DNA from: Thamnaconus septentrionalis
Taxonomy: Eukaryota; Chordata; Actinopteri; Tetraodontiformes; Monacanthidae
NCBI GenBank assembly: GCA_009823395.1
Contig: CM020510.1
Span: forward strand, 14,991,773 to 15,055,772
DNA: 64,000 nt
Direction: 5' to 3'
The notes below the pieces were generated by a model. The model was not told the origin of the DNA and made no database searches. It worked only from the letters and a program-made list of their open reading frames with translations. Positions 23,206 to 34,734 of the stretch are shown here, one piece after another. Every line of letters starts with the position of its first letter. Positions within the stretch are counted from its first letter, which is position 1. Made by a program: the position numbers and the translations under genes.

Positions 23206-24879
23206 GGAATATTTCTGTTAAGGGGAGTCAGTAGAGTCAGTAGTGGGAGGTGAAGAGTGTGTTTCTGCATGTGTTGATGTGTAGCGCAGTAAAAAAGGGC
23301 AACTTAAAACAGCATTATTACACCACTCCAAGGGAGAGTCGGCATCTTGACTGCCGTGGCTTCAGCAGACTCATCACACAGGTGTGCTGAGTCACTCATT
23401 AAGACACCTGCAGCCGGTGTGAAAAGACACACCAACAGGATGACACCTTGTGCGTTATATGCCAACCTCGATGCGAAAATTTCTTTGATTCAGGTCTGAA
23501 ACAGAATGACCTTGCACAGCAGCTGTGTCTGCACGGATTTCAACCACTGAAGTCTCACTCATCTGCCTCAGCAACGTGAAACAGACACCGTTTTTGATTT
23601 GCCATAATTGTGCACGGGTTCCATTACAAACACCTCTCCCTGCTTACGGGGGGGAAAAAGCAGGAAGCAACTGTTGCAAACTGCCCTTGAAAGCCCCAGA
23701 GGATGCTGGAGAAGAACATAGGAAGTGAGCTCGAGCCGCACCGCTGCTAAGGAGATAAAAGCGGATGATACAGTAATGGCAGTGTTATCTGAAGTGCGGG
23801 GTGTTTTCACATTAAAAGACAGAACATTAACCAGCACTGAAGGCTTTTTTTCTCGGTGCAAAAACGATCAACATTCTTCCAGTTTACTCCCAGCGAGCTT
23901 TGGTAAGAGGCTCATTGACAGTTCCGGTGCTTTACGCTTCATCACGGTGGGGGTTGCAACAAATCTGATCGGTTTGCTTGAATGTGATGACTCATCCAAT
24001 CATGAGGTGCAATCCATAGGAGAGGTTCGTCTGGAGTGGCAGGTTGAAATGAAACGCTCATTGTGGAAAAATAAGCGAGAACAGGAAAGATAAAAGGGAC
24101 GACCTTCAGCCTGACCTTGAGTGTGTTTCCTTTCCCTTGGTTGAAAAATGCTTTACAGCACATCCATCTTAAATATTTAATCGTGTCTGGATTATGGCCG
24201 CCACTCATGTGCACATGAGTTCATGCATCATTCGTATCCATGCATGCCCTCTGTCTTTAATAATTTCACACTGTGTGGCTAAGCTAAAACCTTAAAGCCA
24301 CGACCCATTTTTTTTTTCCCTTCCCCGTGTCGGCAAGCAAAAAACATATTGACTTCTTCATTCTATTTACACTCTCTGCCCTCTCACTCACTTTTCCCAT
24401 GTTCCATTGTCCTGTCACATTTTCCCTCGCCATCTATCAATCTCCCTCCCTCTCTCCCATTCTTCTATGACTGGCTGCGCCACAGAAACACGTCTTGGCT
24501 CTCAAAAAGACGGAGCCATTGCGCTCAAGCTGACACCAGTCCGTCCGATCTTTCACGACATGATGAAATATTCAAACGGCATTTCTGTTCTCTTTTAATT
24601 GGATGTCAATACACTGTCTGTAGAGACTGAAAAAAAGGAAAAGAAAAGCTGATGTTGGCTCCAGCTGTGTGCCTTGAGTCTCGCCAAGGCTGGGGATGTG
24701 AAAAAAAAAACAGAAGAGTCTGGGAAAAAGATGAGTAGGGCCTGAGAACGATGAGTATGGCACTTTCAACAGGACCATAAGTAATTCATGGGTTGCGTCC
24801 CAACCTATTGGGGATGGAGTTGGCCTTCCGATGGCCTTTCACTTCGGAAGTGTTTCCTGCTGGCCGTTCTTCACACAGG
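23206..24879. other. noncoding, no gene seen
   Basis: No exon recognised. A pyrimidine-rich stretch lies at 24345-24470. Open frames (for example 23725-24093) show no recognisable domain. Confidence 0.5.
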
Positions 24880-25650
24880 GATAACGTCGCGGCAAGACAT
24901 CTGGCATGGGGCGCATTGATTGGTTCGAAAGAGAGCTGCTTTTTGTGTGGTCAAGGGAAAATATGCTCGCGCGGCCGCACCGGCGTGGGTTACCTCGGGT
25001 GACACATCGATCAGTAACTCGGCCTCGGCGGCGGCTGTCTAGACATGACAGCGTGGTGGGGAATATTTATATTTAGCGAAAGAGGCGTGGCAAGCGAGCA
25101 AACACGCCGCTCGACGAGCCGCTTAACGCGAGAGAGGTGAGACGAGGCTCTGACGCACGTTAGTCACGGCGGCACGTGCCAGCGTCGTGCAATTATTCAT
25201 AGTCACCTCGATTCTCACCTCTCGCCGTGTGCTCCGCAACCCCATCCCACCGTCCCCTTTTTTTTTATTTCCTCAAACAGCCTCGCCGGCTGTATTGCGT
25301 GCAAAGTCATGGAGCGTGTAATCTTCGCGCGGGATCACAGGGTGCACCGCCATCTGCTCGGCGAGTCGTCTCATCTGCTCCGTGCATGCTTGGATAAAAA
25401 GGGGTAGAAAGGCCTGCGAGATGAGAAGGAGGTCCCGGAATCAAAGGAGCCGTCGTAATTATTTTCATGTCGGGAGCGTTTCTGGGCAAGGAATCTGACC
25501 TTGGACCCTCGTCACGCTGCCGAGGTGCGGGGCAGACCAGTCCTCCGCTCTCGCCCGGGGCGAACTCCAAGTGTCGGAGGCTCGCTGGAGGGACGCGGGC
25601 GGCTGTTGGATTCATCTGGGCACACATCAAATCATCAGCTGCCGCTGTTC
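24880..25650. promoter_or_regulatory. CpG-rich block, candidate CpG island or regulatory element
   Basis: CpG density is clearly above the surroundings over about 770 bases, with clusters such as GCTCGCGCGGCCGCACC (24965), CTCGGCCTCGGCGGCGG (25018), CGCCGCTCGACGAGCCGC (25105) and TCTTCGCGCGGGATC (25322). AT-rich words with homeodomain cores are embedded (CAATTATTCATAG, GTCGTAATTATTTTC). No initiating exon is evident next to it on either strand. It may be an orphan CpG island, a distal regulatory element, or the 5' end of a noncoding transcript. No CpG ratio was computed. Confidence 0.4.
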
Positions 25651-25750
25651 AGAGCTCCAGGTCATCCAGCATCCATTCCCATTAGCCCGAAACATCAGAT
25701 TTGTATTGGATTTGATGGGAGGTGGTGTTTTTTTTGGCGCATGGGGGAGT

Positions 25751-25805
25751 GAGAGAGGGGGGGAGAGAGAGAGAGAGAGAGAGAGAAGAGAAGAGAAGAG
25801 AAGAG
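25751..25805 (+). repeat. 55-nt homopurine tract, (GA)n and (AAGAG)n
   Basis: An uninterrupted purine run made of a G-rich start, a GA dinucleotide array, and about five AAGAG units. It is mirror-symmetric in parts, so triplex (H-DNA) formation is plausible. It produces Arg/Glu-rich open frames that are not genes. Confidence 0.93.
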
Positions 25806-26639
25806 CCATGCACTCTTAGACGCCCATTTATTGAGGCAAAGCAAAGTAATCAATTCACAAACCGGAGACTGCAAACTGAATTACTTGGATGGCGAGCCAG
25901 GTTGCGGCGGGGATCAGCAGCAAGAGCTGGTTTCACACCTATCCATATCAAAGGCTTTCAGGGCAGGGGGAAGGAGCTGTGAGCTTCTGAATAGCAGAGA
26001 GGGATCAGCGATGATTAAAGCTAACCTGCACATAGCAGGACAGCCATACAAGAGCACTGTGTGGAACTCACATTTACGTTGGTGATTGATTTTCCAGGCT
26101 CCGGGCTTTGGACTGTCCACCTGCATCTTCAGCCCTTTCATGGGCCAAGTGGAGTGAAGTTTTGATGACTGTTGGTTTTTCTTGATCAGTGGGTTGGATG
26201 AAAGATGAGGGCCGCGTTCTCCACAGCACATATGTTTTGTAAATCAGACGCACCTGTTCTGTTCTGTTCGGTTTTTCATGCACCAACTGTAAATATTTGG
26301 TCGGAAGAATCTGCAAAACGTGTTTCTGAAACCTGGCTTTGTTAATTGGAGATGATAATCAAAGGTTTGGTATCACTAAATTTAATTTGCCGGTTATTTA
26401 ATGACAGGAACATATGCTACATTGGGTTTGTTTGGTAGAATGCTGAGAGCAAACCACATTAGCTCAACTTTGCCCAGAGACATTAAATATCATTATACTG
26501 TTTGTCCTAGATGTGCATCAGATATATGAGGGTTATGATCATCTGCCCCAGTTGTATAACAGCGGCACAATACACAGCGTGCGCCCATGTAAACGATGCA
26601 TCACGGCTGATGGGAAACCTCGAAACCTCCTAATGATCT
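25806..26639. other. noncoding, no gene seen
   Basis: Unique sequence without a recognisable exon or repeat. Short overlapping frames only. Confidence 0.5.
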
Positions 26640-26830
26640 TTTCCTCCCCCTTCATCTCTCCCCTCCCCCAGTTCCACGGTTAGCAGCCACTGTAGCAGCA
26701 GCGCCACTATGTAAATCATCTATTTGATTTGACACCATCAGCCATAAATCTTCATTAGCTGGCAGAATAAGACAAAGCAGCTGTTTTAAGATTCTTTGGA
26801 GCCGTCATGATGTTTGGAGGGATACTCTTA
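26640..26830. promoter_or_regulatory. candidate conserved noncoding element
   Basis: Repeat-free sequence containing CTATTTGATTTGACACC, CAGCCATAAATCTTCATTAGC and GACAAAGCAGCTG. These include possible TALE/PBX (TGATTTGAC-like), HOX (CATAAA) and SOX/E-box words in close spacing. Motif-based suggestion only. Confidence 0.28.
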
Positions 26831-28256
26831 AGGTACGAATGCCGTGACCTGCAAACAGACTTAAAAATATATTATTGATTGCTTTTGCCTCATTTTAAAC
26901 ACACACACACACACCTGCTCCTCTGCGGCCATCTCCATTAGTCGAGACGTCGAGATGTTAGACACTCAGTGCTCATTAGCAGCCAGGCTAAGGTAAGAAT
27001 ACATCATTTTTTCTTTCTTCTGTTATTTCTCATTATAACGCTGAGTGGGGGTGCGAATCAACTGCGAACTGGACTGGATTTGTTTTGCCTTTAATGAGCT
27101 GAAAGCTAATGTCACAGCCTCACTTAAAGATTGTGATAAAAGTAGTGGTTTTTTTTAAATTTCACAGGTTAAGAAAATGCAACACTTTTACAAATTGAAA
27201 TTGAATTAATTTGCAGCAAAAAATTAAACATGCTTATGCTGAATCTGATATTCATTTCTGTAAATGAAGTAAATGGATGCCAAAAAACCCTCCTCGCTGA
27301 AGCATCCTGTTGACGGCGTTGTCTCGTTAATTCGCGAGGGAGCCTGAATTGGATGTAGGCTTTTTAAAATGCCAGTCAATATCCCTCGCCGTCCTACAGA
27401 TTCATGACTCTTTGCCTACCAAAAGAAACCCATTACCGGTTTCCAACAGCACGAGTGTGCCTATCACAGAAGCCTTTACAAGGGATCCGGGATTTAAAAA
27501 ACTGAGTATGTATCATGTCAGCACATTCGCTCGCACGGTGTCTCTGGGAGCGCTATTCTTCTAAGTTTCCCCTCCGTCTCTCTTGAAACATATAAAAGTG
27601 GAGACACTGCAGAAACGCCCGCACGGTGCCGAGTGATGTTTATCTCCGACGAGCGTTACGGCGTATAATCCATCGGGCCAATTCTTGGGAGCATTGTGTG
27701 CGTGCGTGAGACATTTCCCTTCCTCCGAGTTGGAGATTCATATCATCGCTCTTCATTACCATTACACGTCCATCCACGGCGAACTGAACCTCTGGCTCCG
27801 GCACTTCACTTAGCCGTGTCTCTTGCAGTCGCCCCTCCTCCACCCGCCCTGGCAACTTCCCTGTGCCACTCAGGCCCAATCTAGACACATTACATCCCCT
27901 CAGGCTTCATCTAAGTGTGACTGATAGGGCCAACACAGAGAAACAAACAGCAGGCCGAACCTATAAATAGGATTAGGGGGTGTGAAGCATCAGCACGCTC
28001 TCTTTCGTTCTCCCTCCCACAACAATGGAGCCGCTTCAGCCCTTCTGCACACATGTAGGAGTGACTTCAGAGGGGCCGCCGCGGATGGAAGAGACTTCCA
28101 TCAATGCGGGCTCCGGTGAGGGTCTCGGACGGAGCCGGAGCTGATTTTCTAGCCGCACAATAATGCCAAAGGGTCAGCGGCTGGTATGTGACACGAAGGA
28201 GGGGCACTGTGACAGAATGCTCCCGGAACTCGTGCTTGGATCCTGACTCCCGCTGT
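26831..28256. other. noncoding, CpG content rising after 27.6 kb
   Basis: Contains a CA run at 26901-26913 and scattered CpG around 27610-27680 and 28070-28140. No coding exon is supported. Confidence 0.5.
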
Positions 28257-28296
28257 CACTCTAACACACACACATACACTCTAACACACACACATA
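28257..28296 (+). repeat. 20-bp tandem duplication of a CA-rich unit
   Basis: Two exact copies of a 20-base unit beginning CACTCTAAC and ending CACATA lie side by side. Confidence 0.9.
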
Positions 28297-28545
28297 CGCC
28301 GATGACGCCACGCTGTTACACAATAAGATTGGGGTTAGATTTCACAAGGCTCCTGAGTGCTCTTGCCGTACAGCCAAGTGCTGCTCAGTTATGGGTCATT
28401 AGGAACGCCTTCTCCTGCCGTGCACCACGCCGGCCCATTAGCTGACCGCCTGGTGCAGGATGCTGCACTCTAGTGAAAAGGGTTTTTCAGGGAGCAATGG
28501 ATGAGGGTTGTCTTTAAAAAAAAAAAAAAAAACAGTGAGAACAGT
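28297..28545. other. noncoding with an A-run
   Basis: Unique sequence followed by an A-run at 28515-28532. No gene seen. Confidence 0.5.
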
Positions 28546-28567
28546 GGGTGGGTGGCAGGGGGGGGGG
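28546..28567 (+). other. G-quadruplex-prone run
   Basis: Runs of 3, 3 and 10 G separated by one and five bases satisfy the usual G3+N1-7 pattern if the long run is split. It lies about 70 bases upstream of the CTCF-like motif. Confidence 0.6.
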
Positions 28568-28638
28568 AGAGAGAGTGACTAATGACTGTGATTTTTTTCC
28601 TCCCCTTTCATTCCTTGATATTTGAGGGCCTGTGATTT

Positions 28639-28655
28639 CCGCCACCAGGGGAACC
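28639..28655 (+). promoter_or_regulatory. CTCF-like binding motif
   Basis: CCGCCACCAGGGGAACC matches the core of the vertebrate CTCF consensus (CCACCAGGGGGCGC) at most positions, differing where GCGC should follow. It sits in AT-rich single-copy sequence. A single motif by eye is weak evidence, since such matches arise by chance. Confidence 0.35.
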
Positions 28656-28659
28656 GTGG

Positions 28660-31212
28660 ACAGAATCGCCTAATTGGCCAATAAAATGGAATATGTTATT
28701 GACCGTTATTTGACTGATGTGTCATTTTCACAGGATAGGGGAATATTTATTCTACGGCTCCGTAGTGCATGAAACCACTGTTTTGTCACTTGCTGCCCCC
28801 TCCAAAGCGATGCAAGTATTTGAAATCAGCTGGCCGAGACACCACCAAGTCAGCAGCAAAAAAAAAAAAAAGATAAAAAAATAAAAATCCACTTCATTAA
28901 TTCCAAATAGCCTAGCAGTTTCCAAACAACCTCTGTGTGCTGGGTGAGGTGCTGTGTTTTGCAAATTGTGTCAACACAACATTTGGAAATGTGTTGATAC
29001 ATGCGAGGACCACTTGCAGCAAAAAGCAAACAACAAACACTAACAGAAATATTTTCATTACGATGAATGAAAACCAAAAAATTGAGGTGGTACATGTATA
29101 TTAGGGAGTTTAATTAATAACAAATGTCACAACAATGTAGCGATATTATATTAACTCAAGGTCACTACTTTCCCTGAGTAGTACTGTCTGGATGATGTGC
29201 AGACAGTATAATATTAATGTACAATATGAAATTATCGTATGCACTGTCTCTGAAGTGATGACCTCTTTATTTTGTGTTGTCATTTCATCACTTACTCTGC
29301 CATGAAACAGGTGCAACATGTTCAAACGTTTCAAAGTGACTCTTATTTTTGGTGACATAAAGTTTCAAACAGGTAAATAGAAGGTGAATGTATAATTTAG
29401 GTTTACTTCAGCAGAGTCAACATACATTATGAAACAAACTTACCATGTGTTCTACTTTCAAAAGTCCTCATGACAGTGGGAAGAACAACAATGGCCGTGT
29501 ACTTCAGCTGTTACAATATGGCCCCCCAAATATTAACACTACTTGTGCTAGCTTCTCTCTGTGTCCATCGTTACGCAATTACATTAGTGACATATCGGCC
29601 ACCCACGGGGAGACAAAAAGTGAAGGTTTGTCACTTCAGTTGAGTAAGCCTCTTTCATAATGAGATCCCATTAGAAAACATTGCCATTTCAGGTGTGATT
29701 CCCTCATTCCTCCATTCCTCCTCAGATTTTCACTGCCCACATCAGTGGTCACAGTCGGCGGCTCATCTGCAGCAGCTTCACAGGGAGATCCGTGACATAC
29801 CCACCCGCGAGTGTGAACGTCTCAACCATCCTTCCTGTTAGAAACAGGAGTGTGGTTGAGAATTACTTTTTTTAAATCAAGTGTTTCCAGACAAGGCATC
29901 TCCTGGGGTAAAACCTTTGGTCAGTATTTAGGTTTCTGGGTTCCATCTTTTGTGCTGTGATACACGTATGCATCACTGAGCTTAATTTCCTTCGAGATGC
30001 TCTACGTTGCATGAACACTTGTGTGCGAAAAGGACTTACAGTATCTCCATTTGTGGATACAAATTGCACTGAAAGAGCAGGCTTTGCAACGTGATGTGTG
30101 TTGAGCTCTTACATTTTATTATGTGCACAGTGCACGGGTCACGAGATGAAGGACTGCTTCTAAACACTCTCCGAATTGGTTTAATTCTGCAGATTTGATG
30201 GTAGTTTGTGGCCTGGAGCGTCTGCAGCATGGTTTATACTCACTGCCTGAGGATCTTATAAACTTGATGCAAAACACACACTCCGTTACAGTGTGCACTT
30301 TATTACTTTTTAATGAATAGTTTTTCCATTTCAGTGACTTGCACAAGTACCTTTTTTGGGGGGGTAGAGAGCATTCTGGGCTGGCGATGAGAAATGTTCC
30401 ATTAATGGGAGGAGCAGGAAATGAACCTTATTACGAGCTTCAACGTGAACGTGTTCTTAAATGCGGCACAGGAGTTAATGCACTGGTCAGACTGTTTAAT
30501 AGTTTTTATTTCCTCGTTTAATGCCGTCATTATTTATTTATTGCGATAAATAAGAAATAGTTTCAGACTTGAGGTTCGAACATCAATATCAGCACCTCTA
30601 AATGCCATGTGGAGTGAGTTTCACAGTTCATTTTCTCCAGGGGAGCAGAAACTCGCCTAAGTGCTGACCACGACTTTCTTTGCATGTCTTTGGGCTGCTA
30701 AATCACCACATTTTGTGTTAAATACTAAGATCTGTTTAGGGTAAGAAGGATAAGCTCATTATGACCCACGTTAAAAAAACAAAAAACAAATGAGACCATT
30801 GAAAATGGTTTATTCATTCAAATTGACCCACTCTAATAGAAGATATAGTGCCACACTTCAGTTTAGAACTGGGTAAATTCAAGGCCACGCTAATCAATTA
30901 AATGTATAGGAATGTTAGTGGATGTATGAATGGAAACATGGAGAACAAAAGCAAAGATTATGTAATCTGGCAGTTTGATTTGCTTGCTGGCCAAAAACAG
31001 AACTTGCAGGTCCAAGTCAGGAAAAATGCTGAAGCTCGGCTCAGAATCCAAAAAAAGCAAAAGGTGGAGAAAAAAAGGTTCAAAAGATGGTGGAGAACTC
31101 AGGCATAGGAGAGCAGATGAAGATGAAGCTCAAGGCGGGCGGAGGTGGAGCAAAGACCTCCCGTTTCAGTGCCTGAGGTCAGGGAAGACTGAAAAATCAT
31201 CTTCAAAGCAGT
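28660..31212. other. noncoding, AT-rich
   Basis: AT-rich sequence with an A-run at 28859-28871. No exon, RNA gene or transposon was recognised. 30560-31100 is A-rich on the plus strand, which explains Lys/Gln-rich open frames there. Confidence 0.5.
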
Positions 31213-31235
31213 AAAAAAAAAAAAAAAAAAAAAAA
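31213..31235 (+). repeat. A23 homopolymer
   Basis: A run of 23 A. There is no AATAAA within 40 bases upstream and no clear flanking duplication, so it is not convincing as a processed pseudogene tail. Confidence 0.9.
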
Positions 31236-31571
31236 GACAGGGATCCGTCAGGTAAGAGAGTAGGCGTGAGGGCAGGAAACCACCCTCAGGGCTGGGTTGG
31301 TGGTCAGCAAGAGAGGGGAAGAGACCAAATTGGAGGTTGCTGTTTCTAGAATGACAGTGGCTTTAGCCGGAAGACAACACAATTGATAAAAAAAATAGTT
31401 AAAAAGTTGCTTCGATGACAAAATGAAAGCATAAGCTATCAAATGAAATCCAACTTTGGTTTTATATTTTAGCAGGTTTTGGTGGATACTATTCAGAACC
31501 AATGTTTGGTTCTAAATGAGCCAACAGATGAAAAAAAAAATATCATCCACCAAAATTATGCTGAAACAAAT
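31236..31571. other. noncoding, no gene seen
   Basis: AT-rich unique sequence between a poly-A run and a LINE tail. Confidence 0.5.
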
Positions 31572-31815
31572 CATTATTCAAGGTTCTCAGTTCCTTCAGC
31601 TATCAGGCTGCTGAGCCTTGGCAGCAGCCTTCAGAAATGACAATCAAACAAACAATGCTTAAAATCAATATTAGCTTATTTATTGGTAGATTGCAAGTGC
31701 AATGCTTAGGATTTCCTGCTCTTTGTGATGTGCCTTTTCTGTTTCTGAATGGTTGATCAGACGGTAAAGACTGAACTGTCACCCTCGGGGGGGAATAAAG
31801 TTTTCCATAAGTTTA
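31572..31815 (+). mobile_element. 3' end of an L2/Rex1-like LINE
   Basis: The left part (GGTTCTCAGTTCCTTCAGCTATCAGGCTGCTGAG) resembles the end of the LINE ORF2, where fish non-LTR elements encode a ...SLR..SAIRLLN-type C-terminus. A 3' UTR follows and ends CACCCTCGGGGGGGAATAAAGTTTTCCAT, the hairpin and AATAAAG tail common to teleost L2-related elements. It is 5'-truncated with no reverse transcriptase left. The family assignment is from recall. Confidence 0.65.
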
Positions 31816-34339
31816 TGAATAAAACTTTTCGCTGAAGGCCACTTTTAGATGAAAGTTACCAGAACTTGAAAAGTCACTCCTTTGTGTGTGGAAACAGCTG
31901 AAAAATAGTGTTTGGTGTTTGCGCGCCAGGCTGGTAATGACATACCGGAGCAGCAGTCTGGGACAGGAAGAGACGCTGCGTGCCTCTGCATGAGACCTCC
32001 TCCTTCAGAGCGGTGAAGTGAGCCATAACACCACCGTGCTCACAGGCACTTTGCTCTGCCAGTTCACAGAATGGTGCTTGCAATTTTTTTTCCTTTTTTT
32101 CGAAGATCGCTCTTGGAACCTGATTTCATTTTTTGATCCGGTTTGAGTAGGCTCCAGTGGGCCTCTGCTGTCCAAAAGGACGGCTGGACAATAACAAATC
32201 TTTAAAACAGTGAATTAGATGAGGCGCTGGAAGTCCGGGACACGTCACTGGCAGTGATGTCATATTGCATGTGGCACAACAGAGCAGAAATTGCTTGATT
32301 CAATATTTATCTATAATCCACTTCAATTATTAACCCCAGATCTCACAACGAGATGTCATGATGTCCACTTGTATTACAGCAGCTATTGAACATTTCAAGC
32401 AGCCATATTGCTGGTATATTGCTGGCATCAACAGCAATTTGGCGGAAACATAAATGAATAAGACAATCTTTTCGAAACAAAATGGTGCATCTGAAGTTTC
32501 CCCTCTTTTTCGTATATGATCGTCACTATTAATGTGTCAGACACTCACTCCACCAAGCCTGCGCATGCCATTTCATCTGAAGGATTTCATCTTCTTCGCC
32601 ACAGACTCTCGACCCTCGTATGTTCTCACCTGAGCTCGACCTTGTGTGTCGTCTCCAATCTAAAACACAAGGTTTGAGGATTACACTTCCGCCATCGTTC
32701 GGTGTAACAACAATTTGGATGGGTATTAGGGAGATCCATGGTTGTACAAATCTCATACAGATTTTGATTAGTTCCGAGATGAAGTGCGGCGGCTTCAAGC
32801 CCCTCTGTGACGAACATGAAGGACGGGGTGTCGACGGACCAGCGATTCTTGCGAGCTACTAAATTATTGTTTGTCCCCGTCTTTGCATTTTAATTTCATG
32901 TACAGTGCATTCCAACAAGGAACGTGATTAAAGTTGACATTGCTCTTGTGCCAAAGGTTATGAGAAAAGTCCCTCTGACACGATGGAACCAAAGAGGGAG
33001 AGAGGGAGGGAGAGGGAGAGAGAGAGAAAAAATCCAATAAAGCTTAGCGGTGCCCCAGAAAGAGAAGATGTTAAACCAAGGCTGTTTTCATTTACACTCT
33101 ACCTCGCTCGCCCTCCCTCCCTCCCTTCCTCCTTCTCTTTCTCAGCCGCATTATTACCCCGAAGCTCAGTTTGGAAGGGAAATGATTTGGGTTGAGGCAG
33201 GAGAGGAGGAAGGACATCCTCAATGAGACCCACAGCTGAGGTTGGGTCCATGTTTGAGGCTGGGATGAAAGATCTTTAAAGCAGGAGAACGCTATTGTAT
33301 TTATAATTCATTTCGAGCTGCCCCACAGCCTTCAACCGCATAGTAAATTGCACATTATCCCTGTGCTCCATTCAGGCGTTATCAAGATGCGGCTGTGTGT
33401 TTGTGTATTTCCGTCAATTCTTGCATATAAATGTTTGGCTTTTTAAAAAAATAAATAAGGTGTTGTCAACTCTTGCTTGTGCATTTTCACATGACTGCTT
33501 GCAGAGATCCATCTTACTCTCCTCCTCCGCTCCTGTCCTCCCGCCTTGCACGGCAGCTGGGTCACTCTATCAATCGCTTATCCATCTTGCCAGAGCAGCA
33601 AGTGACTTCTTCAAGCTGCTCTGAAAAACCACAGAGGAAGAAGCTTCTACTAGATCTTAACAGTGGCAGCTGCTTTGTATTCCCATCTGTCTCTGACCCT
33701 CCTTTGGAAAAAAAAAAAAGGAAGGCGTCACCACTTGGAGAAGTCGCGGCGTGATGTGTGCGAGTCCTGAACCGAGTCACTTGACTTCCTCGTGTCTCAT
33801 GTTTCCTCGTCTCTGTCAACGCGTCGACTGACTTGCTTAAGTTCTGGACTGATTCACTGGCTGAAATGATTCAAAAGGCAATTCTTTGTTGAGTGACTCA
33901 GAAACTTGAGTCCATAAAAAGAATTGAGTTTCTCAGTGCGAATCAATGTGAGAGCATGGAGGAAATGGGAGGCAAAAATTCAGAAGTGCAGTCACGAATA
34001 GATTAAAACTGAACACAGATGTTTTAACACGACCACATTAAGGAAAAGTAACATTTGCCACTTTATTCACAGTTTCATAATGTTTTATGCTTTACTGGCA
34101 CATCACTTATTACCCATTTTTCCATGTAAATTTTCAGTTGGTCTATTACTCAAGAAAAGTGTGTCTTAAAAACCTAAGCAGAATTTTAAAGATCTACCTG
34201 TGATTCTTTGAATCACATGGAAGTGGCTCGTTGAGCTTTTGGAGCAACATGTTCATGGATGAATCACACATCTAATAAAGCACAGGCCTTCAAATTAAAG
34301 TGCGTAATATGAAGGTAGAAAATAGGTGTAAAACAAACC
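31816..34339. other. noncoding, with a purine run
   Basis: No gene recognised. Contains the GA-rich tract at 32994-33028, an A-run at 33708-33719 and AT-rich enhancer-like sequence at 32295-32340. The 80-codon frame at 32620-32862 overlaps two minus-strand frames and matches nothing I know. Confidence 0.5.
32994..33028 (+). repeat. GA/GGGA purine-rich repeat
   Basis: Imperfect GAGAGGGA units merging into (GA)n and an A-run, almost all purine. Low complexity. Confidence 0.85.
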
Positions 34340-34616
34340 TCCCTGGTGAGCGTGTTGACATGTTTAACATATATATTAGAAGGACTCAACACGCTAATAT
34401 TGAGAAAAATATTGCACAAGATAAATGGCCTATACAATAAAATGCCCCCCCAAAACCAGATGGTTATATACAGCAGCAGGAAGGAATATCATTACAGCGC
34501 GTTATGGACTTATTTAAGGCAGAGAAAAATAATTATGAGAGTTAAAAGCTTTTCATTAAAGAAATCCCATTTGCATTATTCCAATCACGCAGTACACATG
34601 TGCAAAGTTTTTAATT
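34340..34616. promoter_or_regulatory. candidate conserved noncoding element
   Basis: Unique AT-rich sequence with an octamer ATTTGCAT (CCATTTGCATTATTCC, about 34567), ACTTATTTAAGG, AAATAATTATGAG and CTAATATTG words. It directly abuts the first copy of the duplicated block at 34617. Motif-based only. Confidence 0.28.
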
Positions 34617-34734
34617 TATCATATTACCCTGCAGGGATGTTTTTTGTGTGTGGGGAATTATATTAGTCTTTTTACAGTAAGTCATGTAATAATAAATATG
34701 ACAATTACGCTTTACTGCGCTGCACGTTACAGTG
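34617..34734 (+). repeat. dispersed direct repeat, copy A
   Basis: A core at 34652-34734 (starting GGGGAATTATATTAGTC and containing ATAATAAATATGACAATTAC) matches 36193-36276 at roughly 85-88%. A shared TATCATATT lies to the left. Copy A has 26 extra bases (34626-34651) between TATCATATT and the core. It could be an ancient dispersed repeat or a local duplication of a regulatory block. No element family was recognised. Confidence 0.85.

Noticed and set aside
31213..31235. Processed pseudogene tail (A23)
   Set aside because: No AATAAA upstream, no recognisable coding body, and no clear flanking target duplication.
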